Assembly: GCA_009937095.1 (NCBI GenBank)
Contig: JAACDB010000035.1
Span: 28,635-92,634 of the forward strand
DNA length: 64,000 nt
Direction: 5' to 3'
Source: Verrucomicrobiota bacterium
GTDB taxonomy: Bacteria > Verrucomicrobiota > Verrucomicrobiia > Opitutales > Coraliomargaritaceae
Position 1 is the first letter of the stretch, and the number at the start of each line of letters is the position of its first letter. A program made the position numbers and the translations under genes. The notes beneath the pieces were generated by a model. It saw only the letters and a list, made by a program, of their open reading frames with translations, was not told the DNA's origin and made no database searches. Of the stretch, positions 38,081 through 50,784 are shown piece by piece.

Positions 38081-39661
38081 ATGGCTAATGCAAAACAACC
38101 GGTCGTACTCATCATTCGTGATGGTTGGGGTGAGAATCATGATGCGTCTCAGGATGCACATAATGCCGTCAAGTTGGCGCAAACGCCAGTGGCAGATCGT
38201 TTGACTGCCGAATGGCCGCGCACTGAGATCAAGGCCTGTGGTTTAGCAGTGGGACTTCCCAAGGGCATCATGGGAAATTCCGAAGTAGGCCACCAAAATA
38301 TCGGCGCGGGTCGGGTAGTGGACCAGGAAATAGTACGCATTAACAAGGGAATTGCCACGGGGTCCGTTAAAGAAAGCCCCGCGTTTCAGGCAGCCTTTGA
38401 AAATGTCAAAGAAAAGGGCAGTGCTTTGCATTTCATGGGACTCGTTTCAGATGCGGGGGTGCACGCCATGCTCGACCACCTTTACGGGCTCTTGGCAGTG
38501 GCCAAAGAAGCGGGTGTGGACGAAGTTTATCTTCATGCCTTTACGGATGGTCGCGATACGGGACCGTTCACCGGTATGGGTTTCATTGAGGCCGCTGAGG
38601 CGAAAATGGCTGAGATCGGAATAGGGAAAATTGCGTCGGTTAGCGGCCGTTACTGGGCAATGGACCGCGATAACCGCTGGGATCGCGTACAACGCGCGTA
38701 TGATTGCCTCACCGGTCGCACGACTGAACGTACCTTTGCTTCTGCGACGGAGGCGATTCAGGCACATTACGATGCCCCTGAAACAGAGGGCACCAAGGGC
38801 GATGAGTTTTGCCCACCGTCCGTTGTCGTCGACGCGGAGGGAAGTCCCATTCGCACAATTAGTAACGAAGACTCAGTGATCTTTTTCAATTTTCGCGGTG
38901 ATCGTCCCCGCGAATTGACCCGTGCCTTCATTCAAGAAGACTTCGATGGCTTTGATCGTGGCGAAAAGTTGGATCTCTACTTTTCGACCCTGAGTGAATA
39001 TCAGGTCGGTTTGTGCCCCAATGTCATTTTTCAAAAACCGCCCAAAATGGACGGTATTCTAGGAGCCTATTTGGCTGAGCAGGGTATTGCGCAATTCCGC
39101 TGCGCCGAGACCGAGAAATTTCCGCACGTTACATTTTTCTTCAATGATTACCGGGAAGAGCCCTTTCCCGGAGAGGACCGCGAACTGATCCCCAGTCGGA
39201 AAGATTGCGCCACCTATGACGAGAAACCCGAGATGTCGGCCTATGGCATCCGCGATGCCACCGTAGCGGCAATTGAGTCGGGAAAATACGGCCTAATCGT
39301 AGTGAATTTTGCGAATCCCGATATGGTCGGGCACACGGGTGTATTGAAAGCCTGCATTGAAGCCTGTGAGGTGGTTGATGGTTGCGTCGGTGACCTTCTG
39401 GCAGCCGTGGATGCCTCGGGTGGTTCGGCTCTCATTACTGCCGACCACGGCAACTCTGATCAGCTCTGGAGCACAGCAACCAATGGACCGCATACTGCGC
39501 ATACGCTCAACCCGGTGGAGGTTGTCGTCTACGACCCCGGTCTTAAGGAAGCAAAGCTGACTGATGGCGGTGCGCTGGGTGACATTGCGCCCACCATACT
39601 CGATTTAATGGCCTTGGAGGCGCCCTCTAGTATGACGGGCAAGAGCTTGATTGATAAGTAG
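38081..39661 (+). CDS. gpmI: 2,3-bisphosphoglycerate-independent phosphoglycerate mutase
   Basis: 526 residues. It interconverts 3- and 2-phosphoglycerate using two metals and a phosphoserine. The key segments are [10 protein letters not shown] at the N-terminus, [15 protein letters not shown] with the catalytic Ser, [20 protein letters not shown], and C-terminal ADHGN plus GPHTAHT. I start at ATG 38081 (MANAKQPVV); an upstream in-frame extension overlaps the antiporter gene and is not homologous. Confidence 0.97.
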   Translation: MANAKQPVVLIIRDGWGENHDASQDAHNAVKLAQTPVADRLTAEWPRTEIKACGLAVGLPKGIMGNSEVGHQNIGAGRVVDQEIVRINKGIATGSVKESPAFQAAFENVKEKGSALHFMGLVSDAGVHAMLDHLYGLLAVAKEAGVDEVYLHAFTDGRDTGPFTGMGFIEAAEAKMAEIGIGKIASVSGRYWAMDRDNRWDRVQRAYDCLTGRTTERTFASATEAIQAHYDAPETEGTKGDEFCPPSVVVDAEGSPIRTISNEDSVIFFNFRGDRPRELTRAFIQEDFDGFDRGEKLDLYFSTLSEYQVGLCPNVIFQKPPKMDGILGAYLAEQGIAQFRCAETEKFPHVTFFFNDYREEPFPGEDRELIPSRKDCATYDEKPEMSAYGIRDATVAAIESGKYGLIVVNFANPDMVGHTGVLKACIEACEVVDGCVGDLLAAVDASGGSALITADHGNSDQLWSTATNGPHTAHTLNPVEVVVYDPGLKEAKLTDGGALGDIAPTILDLMALEAPSSMTGKSLIDK

Positions 39662-39712
39662 CATATTGCATTAAACTCCGTTTGGTAATTAATCTAAAAC
39701 TCTACTCGGGTT

Positions 39713-39757
39713 GTAAACGCGAGTAATGCATTTACGCGAACCATGCTCGCGGTTTAC
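39713..39757. terminator. Imperfect inverted repeat between convergent gpmI and the PEP-CTERM remnant
   Basis: GTAAACGCGAG (39713-39723) pairs with CTCGCGGTTTAC (39746-39757) with one bulged base and a 22-base loop. No long T-tract follows on either strand, so it is a candidate bidirectional stop signal only. The second arm includes the stop codon of the PEP-CTERM frame. Confidence 0.35.
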
Positions 39758-40096
39758 TGCTTAACTTTACGGCGTCTGTGTTGCCACAAAGTCATAAAGG
39801 CGGCGAACCCTCCTAACACCATGATGTAGGTCTGTGGTTCCGGCACTGCGGTGTAGCCGAAGTCATACATTTTGAACAGGTCCCAATTATTGGCTTCAGT
39901 AATGCTGCCGGCATTCACAAAGCCAAAGAGGTCGGATGAGTAAGCCGCCGAATTCGATAAAGTTGTGTTTAAGGTCGCGATCGTTGTGCTGTTCTCTTAA
40001 GTCATCTGCATGCAAACAAGACAAAAACCCAATAATAATTATGAAGCAGACTGAAAGTGACCTACGAGGTTTAGAATATTTAATTGGAGTATACAT
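39754..40096 (-). pseudogene. Small PEP-CTERM protein gene, split by a frameshift
   Basis: The first frame starts at ATG 40096 with a good signal peptide: KYSKPRR, a hydrophobic core SLSVCFIIIIGFL, and HADD after it. The second frame, shifted by one base near 40000, encodes NSTTIATLNTTLSNS, NNWDLFKMYDFG and the sorting tail VPEPQTYIMVLGGF plus a basic end WQHRRRKVKQ. This is a PEP-CTERM signal: the PEP motif, a hydrophobic helix and an Arg-rich end, cut by an exosortase. One base removed joins the parts into about 113 residues. The middle could also have been deleted, leaving two ends of a longer gene. Confidence 0.6.
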
Positions 40097-40467
<371 letters not shown>

Positions 40468-40472
40468 TTTTA

Positions 40473-40500
40473 AACCCGCTGAGCAATCGGCGGGTTTTTT
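40473..40500 (+). terminator. Intrinsic terminator of tRNA-Gln
   Basis: AACCCGC (40473-40479) pairs with GCGGGTT (40490-40496) and is followed by a T-run to 40500. It lies 6 bases after the tRNA. Confidence 0.75.
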
Positions 40501-40545
40501 GTTGGTGGATTGACAGTTCAGCTCGGAGTCGGCTCTTTTAATTCG

Positions 40546-41352
40546 ATGTCATTTTTAGATAAACTTGAAAAGCAATATGGGCACTGGGCTATCCCGAACA
40601 TCATGCTCGGTCTGATTGTGGCGCAGTTACTGGTTTATGCCCTCATTTTGGCTGGGGTGGTCTCTTATGGCGCGATGCCGCTTATTCCATCGCGGGTCTT
40701 GGGGGAGGGTGAATTCTGGCGTTTGATCACTTTCATTGTGTCACCGCCGAAAATTGCAGGTGGGGCCTTAAGTGGTCTGTTCCTGGCGATCTTCTGGTAT
40801 ATCCTGTGGATGATGAGCCAAGCCTTGGAGGCTGCCTGGGGCGCATTCCGTTTCAACCTCTATCTCCTCGCGGGCATCTTATTTACGGTGATCTGTTCTC
40901 TGGTGGGGCAGTTGATCACGCCATCAGCGCCTATCGTCATCTTTCCTGACTTCCTCTACCTGAGCATTTTCTGGGCGTTTGCGCTCCTGCATCCGAATAT
41001 GGCGTTTTACCTATTTTTTGTGCTCCCGGTTAAAGTGAAGTGGTTGGCGATGCTGACGGGTGTTTTTACGGCTTTAACGATATTAATGGCAGGCACCACG
41101 GGTGCAGCATTGGCAGAGGTGGGGCCGGTTTTGAACTTCATCCTCTTCTTTAGGGTGGCAATGATGGAATCCCTGCGCGCGAAACAACGAAGGGTGGCGC
41201 ACGCGACTGAGGTGCAAAAGCGGGCGGAAGCAGCGCGGCATACCTGTGCCCGCTGTGGAGCGACCAATCGCAGTGAACCGGAACGGGAGTTTCGTTACCG
41301 CATGGAAGCTGGCGAAGCGGTCTGCGTCTGCGATGCCTGTAGGCAAGGGTGA
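40546..41352 (+). CDS. Rhomboid-like membrane protein with C-terminal zinc ribbon
   Basis: 268 residues from ATG 40546. Six hydrophobic helices cover about residues 20-215. The region GEGEFWRLITFIVSP, LWMMSQALEAAWGAFRFNLYLLAG has the layout of a rhomboid fold, but I find no GxSG serine motif, so it is likely inactive as a protease. The C-terminus (about 235-268) has CARCGATN and CVCDAC, four or five Cys forming a probable zinc ribbon. This fits a membrane-embedded scaffold or regulator; the function is unknown. Convergent with rpmB. Confidence 0.72.
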   Translation: MSFLDKLEKQYGHWAIPNIMLGLIVAQLLVYALILAGVVSYGAMPLIPSRVLGEGEFWRLITFIVSPPKIAGGALSGLFLAIFWYILWMMSQALEAAWGAFRFNLYLLAGILFTVICSLVGQLITPSAPIVIFPDFLYLSIFWAFALLHPNMAFYLFFVLPVKVKWLAMLTGVFTALTILMAGTTGAALAEVGPVLNFILFFRVAMMESLRAKQRRVAHATEVQKRAEAARHTCARCGATNRSEPEREFRYRMEAGEAVCVCDACRQG

Positions 41353-41353
41353 A

Positions 41354-41383
41354 CAAAAAAGCCCCGGTTGGATAACCGGGGCT
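41354..41383 (-). terminator. Intrinsic terminator of rpmB
   Basis: A perfect 10 bp stem, AGCCCCGGTT (41360-41369) with AACCGGGGCT (41374-41383), has a 4-base loop. On the minus strand it is followed by T6 (A6 at 41355-41360). Strong Rho-independent terminator. Confidence 0.85.
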
Positions 41384-41401
41384 GAAATGGATTGGGCTGG
41401 T

Positions 41402-41632
41402 TTATGCCTTGGTCACTTTGCCGGCCTTGATGGCCTTAACAGAGACCCACATACGCTTCACTTCACCGCTGGGGAGCTTGACGCGAATGCGCTGTACGTT
41501 TGGACGAAAACGGCGCTTGGTGTTTTTAACCAAGCTCGTGCCGATACCACCGCTCTTTTTGGTGAGACCTTTACGGATAATGCGACCGCCTTTGACGGGG
41601 CGTTTGCCTGTGATTGCGCAGATGCGTGACAT
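41402..41632 (-). CDS. rpmB: 50S ribosomal protein L28
   Basis: 76 residues. MSRICAITGKRPVKGG at the N-terminus, then KNTKRRFRPNVQRIRVKLPSG and VSVKAIKAGKVTKA at the C-terminus, all standard for L28. It binds 23S rRNA in the large subunit. I use the ATG at 41632; an upstream frame extension is not L28. A strong terminator follows. Confidence 0.96.
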   Translation of the reverse strand: MSRICAITGKRPVKGGRIIRKGLTKKSGGIGTSLVKNTKRRFRPNVQRIRVKLPSGEVKRMWVSVKAIKAGKVTKA

Positions 41633-41708
41633 AAGTATTAATGCGTTGAAATTGAAAAGGCTTGAGAAAAGCGCTTGTGCGCGGGTTGGCAAGTCTTTTT
41701 AGGGGAAT

Positions 41709-42698
41709 TCAGGATAAGCGTTTTGCGGTAAGTACCTGGAATTTGCGACCCATATGGGCGGGGTGAATGAGTTCCATGAGAGTTTGGCGACGCGGACTGA
41801 ATTGGCCGGCACTTTCCATAACAATGGCTTCGGCAGCCGTTTGAGCGCGTTGCACGAAGAAGGCCTCCTGGCTCTCAAGGGTAATCTCCTTTAGACCACT
41901 TAGAGTACAAAGGTCCTCAAGGGCGCTCCATCAGACATCGCAGGTGATGTCGGCTTGCCCTGCGTTTTGCAGGAGATCGGTGCCGGCTTTGTGTTTAAGG
42001 TAGGTGCGGGCGGTGCCGGAAGGGCAGTTTTGGATTAACTCCTCCCAAGGTTTTCCGTAGTCAAAAAGAAGTAGGAGTCCCTGCCAGTTTTGTTGGAGTA
42101 GTTGCTTGAGTGCCTTTTCGGCGTCCAGGGGCCAATCAAATTGGTAGCCTTCAGGGGCTTTTTCAGGCAAGCGCCCAGCCTCCGCAGCGATTGCATCGCT
42201 CAATTGTGGGAGCAGGACTTCTTGCAAAATATTATTTTGGATTGCGACACCACGTTCCCGCCATTTGCCATCGGTGAAGCACAGTCGGTGAAAGGGCAGG
42301 GCGTCGAGCCATTCGTTGGCGAAAATAACAACAGGTCCCTCAACTTCAAGGGCATCTCCTAGGCGAATCGTTTTGGAATCCTTAAAGGGATGCTTGGGTA
42401 AATGTTGGAGTAAACCTCCATCGGGTTCAGCGGCGATTTCCACGAAGGTCACGTGTGCTGCCTTTTGCTCCAAAAGCTTTAACGCTCCGGAAATAACAAG
42501 CTCCGCAAAGACAGAACCCAGGCTTTCAGCGGTATAAAAATCCGCCTTGGGCTTACGGCCTACGCGTTGAGCTTTGGCGGTATAGTAACCGCATTCGGGG
42601 TGATACAGGGCGATATCAATGTAATTCCGATAGCTGATGGGACCATCTGAACAAGCATCTGCCAAGATCGCATTGATAATTTCTGATTCTTCGTTCAT
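41709..42698 (-). CDS. MidA-like SAM-dependent methyltransferase, interrupted by an in-frame TGA
   Basis: Read through one TGA (41931-41933) this is about 329 residues; stopping there gives 255. The N-terminus has ISYRNYIDIALYHPECGYYTA, the MidA signature; then DFYTAESLGSVFAELV, VIFANEWLDALPFHRL and LLLFDYGKPWEE. After the TGA the frame continues with WSALEDLCTLSG, ESQEAFFVQRAQ and ELIHPAHMGRKFQVL, which match the normal C-terminus of this family. Homologs that I recall have Cys or a similar residue at the stop position. MidA relatives methylate an arginine of the complex I subunit NDUFS2 in mitochondria; the bacterial substrate is not known. Start ATG 42698. Confidence 0.7.
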
Positions 42699-42773
42699 TG
42701 AAAGAGGTAACAAGAAACACAGCAGATCCTTGGCAACAAGCCTGAAGCTATTTTTAAATTACTTTCTATATTC

Positions 42774-43808
42774 ATGCTACTAGCAATTGAAACCTCCTGC
42801 GATGAATCCGCACTTGCGCTTTTTGATCCTGATCGCGGTTTGTGCGGCGAGTGGGTCCATTCGCAGATTCAGCTGCATGAAGCCTATGGAGGTGTTGTGC
42901 CCGATCTGGCCAGTCGCGAGCATCTGGACAATTTGCTCCCTCTGTTGGAAAAATCGGGTATTCTGCATCAACAAAAAGCCATTACCGGCATAGCAGTAAC
43001 CCAGGGGCCCGGATTGGCCGGTGGCCTGGCCTTGGGATTGGCTTTTGGGAAAAGTCTCGGCTTGGCATGGGAACTTCCCGTAATGGGCGTAAACCATTTG
43101 AGGGGGCACGCTTTTTCGCCGTTTATCGATTTGCACGAAAAAAACCCTGATGGTTTTGACGCTGCTTTCCAGGCATCCCTGCCGCATCTTGGATTAATTG
43201 TTTCCGGCGGGAACACGCTCTTATTTGAAATTGATACGGCGCGTAAGCTCAAGGTACTGGCAGAGACAGTCGATGATGCCGCGGGCGAAGCTTTGGATAA
43301 AGGCGCCAAACTTTTAGGTGTGCCCTATCCCGGCGGACCCGAGGTTGAGCGACGTGCCATGGGCGGCGATGCCACCGCATATGATTTCCCCAAAGCGATT
43401 GCTCCAAGAAATGAACAACGATTCAGCTTTTCCGGTCTGAAAACCAGCCTGCGTTACCGTATTGAAAAAATGACAGATTCAGAATTGGACACAGCCATGC
43501 CTGATATTTGTGCATCCTATCAGGCGGCGGTGGTCGCGCAACTTACGGGAAAAACCCGACACGTCATTAATGCGGGCCAGTACCGTAGCCTTGGTCTTTC
43601 CGGTGGGGTCTCGAATAACAAAACTTTGCGTGCGGCGATGGAGGTACTGGCTAAGAAGCATCACTTGCCCCTCTGGATGGCACGGAACGGGCACACCGGT
43701 GATAACGCCGCTATGATCGCCTTTGCCGCTTTTGCCGATCCCGAAGGCGTAACACCGTCAAATGGTACCGCTGTCTTGGGAATCGAGCCGGCACTCCGGT
43801 TGGCTTAG
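42774..43808 (+). CDS. tsaD: tRNA N6-adenosine threonylcarbamoyltransferase
   Basis: 344 residues. It transfers the threonylcarbamoyl group to A37 of tRNAs reading ANN codons, with TsaB and TsaE. The N-terminus is LLAIETSCDESALALF; metal ligands are in VNHLRGHAFSPF; the nucleotide-binding region has GLIVSGGNTLLFEI and GLSGGVSNNKTLRAA; the end has HTGDNAAMIAFA. Start ATG 42774. Its neighbours give no operon; the methyltransferase gene is divergent. Confidence 0.97.
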   Translation: MLLAIETSCDESALALFDPDRGLCGEWVHSQIQLHEAYGGVVPDLASREHLDNLLPLLEKSGILHQQKAITGIAVTQGPGLAGGLALGLAFGKSLGLAWELPVMGVNHLRGHAFSPFIDLHEKNPDGFDAAFQASLPHLGLIVSGGNTLLFEIDTARKLKVLAETVDDAAGEALDKGAKLLGVPYPGGPEVERRAMGGDATAYDFPKAIAPRNEQRFSFSGLKTSLRYRIEKMTDSELDTAMPDICASYQAAVVAQLTGKTRHVINAGQYRSLGLSGGVSNNKTLRAAMEVLAKKHHLPLWMARNGHTGDNAAMIAFAAFADPEGVTPSNGTAVLGIEPALRLA

Positions 43809-43864
43809 AATAAAGGCCAAGTCTTTGATTCAGAAGCGCAAGGGGTCCGTTTGCACTGCAAGCA

Positions 43865-45066
<1,202 letters not shown>

Positions 45067-45068
<2 letters not shown>

Positions 45069-45684
45069 GGATAGGATGAATTGGAAGCCTTTATTCGAGG
45101 AACTTTGTTTTCGCATGCTGGGAAATCGTGCCATATGGCCACGATTATTGCTGGGTATAGTCTTGTCCTTCGTGCCCTTGCTGAACTTTTTCGCCTTTGG
45201 TTATCTCTATCGCTACACGAACCAGATACGCACAAGCGGCGACCTTGAGCTACCTAACTGGGAAGACTGGAGTGGTTTGCTCTCGGACGGGTTGAAGTTT
45301 TTGGTGGCTTGGCTTATCTATTGGCTCTTGCCGTTTCTATTACTCACCACCTTACATGTCTTGCTCATACAAGTAGAGCTGGGACTGCTCGGTAAGATCC
45401 TGCTCCCAGTGGGCTTGCTTTGGTTCACCCTTCTTTTTTCGAGTGCTTTGTATCGGATGCAGGCGAAAGAAAATTTCCGGGCGCTACTGGAATTGCGACT
45501 CATTTTGAATATGACAAAAGCGCTCTTGCGTCCCTTGGTATTACCCCTGCTGGTCTTTTATGGTTTCCATGTTTTGGTCGCACCGCTTTACGGCCTTTCT
45601 TTCTTTATCGGATTTTTGCTTATACTTAGCTATACTGCGGTATGCCTGAAGACGATAGAGCAAAGCAAGCGCAGGGCACTCTGA
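45067..45684 (+). CDS. DUF4013 family membrane protein
   Basis: 205 residues with about four to five membrane helices. The conserved segment GYLYRYTNQIRTSGDLELPNWEDW is typical of DUF4013, an uncharacterised integral membrane family. The start could be ATG 45067 or ATG 45076; a GAGG at 45062 fits the latter. If 45067 is used, its start codon overlaps the ispA start on the other strand. The exported protein gene begins 27 bp after the stop. Confidence 0.82.
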
Positions 45685-45710
45685 GCGGGTCCGTGGGGCA
45701 ACATCTTACC

Positions 45711-46883
45711 ATGAATTCATATATCCAAAGATATATTCCTTGGTTCTTTTTGGCTGTATCTTCAGCGAACGGGTCAGCGACTGATACTTCTTTGGAACTG
45801 CACGCAGACACGGTCCACACGGATCGGGGTGCTTATTTTGAAACGGTAGGAATGGACCGCACCTCAGTTTATGCCATTGCAGAGGTGGGTCGTGCAGCAG
45901 TGCATATCTGCGATAAATTCTTAATGGGCTCGCCGGTCGAATTTCCGCAGCGCATAACGGTCTTGATCGATGGAAACAGACCCAAAGGCAGTAATGAGAA
46001 AGCTTATACTCTAAGCATGGAAAGTGGGGGATTTGTAACGCTTCGTATTTTTTGGAACGAGGAACTGAATTTAGAGGAGGTCTGTCATGCGATAACAGAA
46101 GCTTTTCTTTTACGTTACGTCCATTACAAGTACGGGAGTCAGGCAACGGGACAAATGCGTGCTTGGGTGATTGCCGCTTTGGGAAAGAAATGCTATATAA
46201 GGTATCGTCCCGCCGAAGCGGATTATTTTGCTGAAATCTTCCCCGATCTAAATCCAGAGATTTTTGCAAAGACCCTCACTATGTCGGCAAGCGAAGCATG
46301 CGACCGGGAGGCCGCGTATGCCTTGTTTGAATCGTTCTCTGCTCTAGGACTTAAGAGTGAGGAGAGAAAACGATTATTGGAGCTTGCGCTGATTGGGGGT
46401 TCCTTTGAGGCAGAGCTCATCAACCGCAAGAATAAGAGGTCCGTTGAAGCCCTTGAAGGAGCATGGTGGAAACCGGGAATGGATTCCTTCGTCCATCGAT
46501 ATCGAGGTGCTGTTGATTCTATGGGACAATCACGCTTATGGCTCGTTAGCTTGGCTGATATGGAGACCTTTGCGAAAGGTTCAGACGATCCTGCTGCCGC
46601 GCTGAATTTACGCGAACTCGGTAGGCGTGCTGCGAATAAGGCGACACTGGCCGAAATAGCTACGCGTCAAGCAACACTGCTAGCGGGAATGCTTCGAGTT
46701 AACCCGCTCTATTATAACGCAGCTCAATCATTAGGACGCTATTACGAACAAATATTATACGGCGAGCCGGGCTTTCGCCGAACCGTGACTTTGATTGATT
46801 ATCTGAACGACTTGAATGCAGCGCGCCGTACGCAAACGCTGGCAGAAAAGGCCCTTGATGCGTCTAAACGAGCAAGCCGATAA
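45711..46883 (+). CDS. Exported conserved hypothetical protein
   Basis: 390 residues from ATG 45711, which places a signal peptide (RYIPWFFLAVSSANGSA) at the N-terminus. The rest is not recognised. The segment EEVCHAITEAFLLRYVHYK sits where a peptidase-MA-like protein would carry HExxH, but the metal motif is absent, so any relation is to an inactive form (tentative). An in-frame upstream start at 45642 overlaps the DUF4013 gene and would bury the signal. The 3' end overlaps the transporter gene on the other strand by 20 bp. Confidence 0.7.
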   Translation: MNSYIQRYIPWFFLAVSSANGSATDTSLELHADTVHTDRGAYFETVGMDRTSVYAIAEVGRAAVHICDKFLMGSPVEFPQRITVLIDGNRPKGSNEKAYTLSMESGGFVTLRIFWNEELNLEEVCHAITEAFLLRYVHYKYGSQATGQMRAWVIAALGKKCYIRYRPAEADYFAEIFPDLNPEIFAKTLTMSASEACDREAAYALFESFSALGLKSEERKRLLELALIGGSFEAELINRKNKRSVEALEGAWWKPGMDSFVHRYRGAVDSMGQSRLWLVSLADMETFAKGSDDPAAALNLRELGRRAANKATLAEIATRQATLLAGMLRVNPLYYNAAQSLGRYYEQILYGEPGFRRTVTLIDYLNDLNAARRTQTLAEKALDASKRASR

Positions 46884-48479
46884 GACTTTTTGCGAGTAGG
46901 ATCATTACAATAAGTGCGATGGGGTAGGCAGAGGCATAACTGACCACAGGTGCTTGCGAATCGGTTTTATCGGTCAAAGCTCCAAGGGCAGGAGTCGAGG
47001 TCATGCCGCCACAAATGCCACCGAGCGATTGCAGGGGATCGAGTTTGAAGTAATTGCGGGCAATCCACCAGGCCAGTACGAGCGGCAAGACGGTCACACA
47101 GGCACTCAAAGCCAATAACGAAGATCCGTATTCAATGATGGTACTGTAAAATGCCTGACCGCCTTGAATCCCTGCATGTGTCAAAAAAAGCACGAGACCA
47201 AGGTCTTGCAGCAGCATGCGGGTCGGTCGTGGGATATGGCCTACAATATTACCCACCTTGCCGAAGTGACCAAGAAGTAGCGCCACGATCAGGGGACCAC
47301 CCGCCAGGCCGAGGGTGACGGGCGTACCGCCGGGGAATGCAAACGGGGTGAGTCCCAGAATAACCCCAAGGCTCAGTCCGGCAGAGAGGGATAGCAGATC
47401 GGTTGAATCAATGGCATTAGAGCGATGTCCTACTGCTTTGGCGAATGTTGCGAGGTCAGCGGATAAACCAACAGCGGTGATTTGGTCATTCACCTCAATC
47501 TTCGTATCTGTATTGGGAACAAAAGTGAATCCCAGTCGTGTGATGCGTGTTATGGTGACTCCATAGTTTTTCAGTGGTGCCAGCGTCTCGATTGATTTTC
47601 CTGCAAAAGCGCGATCGGTGACCAATACCTTGCGCCGTTCATTTTCTGTATCCAAATGGATGGGCATATTACTTCTTATCCCGATGTAATCAATTGCCAG
47701 TTCGATTTCCCGCGCTTTGCCAACAAGCAGGAGGCCTTGCCCCTCTACATAGCAATCATCGTATTTCAGCGGCACCAGTTGGTCGTCCTTATAGACACGT
47801 GTGATTTGACAGGCGTGAAAATGAGTGATTCCGGAGGTGGCAATGTTTTTGCCAAAAAGGTTTTGATTGGTGGTCTCTACCAGAACGCGGGTGACTGCTT
47901 CCTCGTCCTCCAAAGCTTCAGGGTTTGCAGAAGCAATGGCGTTGAGGTCGTATTTGAGAAGGCGGGGAAGTAGCTGTACAAAAAGCACCACTCCTATGGC
48001 TCCGATGGGGTAGGCGATACCATAACCGATACTGACTCCAGGGGCAGGATTCGTGAAACTTTCCGCAGAGGCCGCCAAGGCAGGGGTGCTGGTTAAGGCC
48101 CCTGCAAAATTCCGGCAGCAAGGTCCGCAGGTAAGTGCAGCCATTTTGCTCCCAACCAAGTGACCGCTCCTCCGGTAGCGACGATAATAAAGGCAAGTTT
48201 TGCCAGCGTCGCGCCATCTCGCGCAACCGATGCGAAGAAACGGCCACCCGCACCAATTCCCACGCAATAAACGAAGAGAACCAGTCCGAGGGTACCAACG
48301 CCGCCGGGAACCTTATATCCCAAATGTCCGGCGAGTAGGGCGATAAAAAGCACGCCGGAACTTCCAAGCTGTATCCCTTTGATCGAAAAGCGTCCTAAAA
48401 GTAAACCAACTGCAACGGTTGTAAAAAGAGCAACCAGTGGTTGATCCAGCAAGAGCTGATGAAAAATAAAGTTATCCAT
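46864..48479 (-). pseudogene. YidE/YbjL/AspT-type transporter, split by a one-base frameshift near 48107
   Basis: The first frame (ATG 48479) gives the first helices: VGLLLGRFSIKGIQLGSSGV, FVYCVGIGAGGRFF, LPADLAAGILQGP and a stop. The second frame picks up at FAGALTSTPALAASAESF, then YGIAYPIGAIGVVLFVQLLPRLL, two RCK_C domains (about residues 190-360), and a second Asp-Al_Ex membrane domain with GGICGGMTSTPALGAL. Adding one base to the run at 48106-48109 joins GIFAGALTS into about 538 residues, the usual length. The family holds aspartate:alanine exchangers and uncharacterised anion transporters. Confidence 0.75.
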
Positions 48480-48487
48480 GATAATTC

Positions 48488-50497
<2,010 letters not shown>

Positions 50498-50581
50498 TTA
50501 ACGCGTAGAATCAATGGCAATGCACGAAAACTAACACCCTGAAAATAGCGATGTTGATATCGATGGATGCCAATCTGACTA

Positions 50582-50665
<84 letters not shown>

Positions 50666-50784
50666 AAGAAGATGGAGAACTTATGTGGCAGGTGCTGACC
50701 TGCAAGTTTTTTCTTCAAATATTATACGCGGGGTAAAGTGAAGAAACGTTTGCCTGAAAGGCTGGGAGGACTCAATTTCATGGC

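Noticed and set aside
41870..41933. Possible SECIS hairpin after the in-frame TGA
   Set aside because: The GGACC/GGUCU stem has a 14-base loop and lacks the short apical GGUC-type loop at the normal distance, so I do not annotate a selenocysteine signal.
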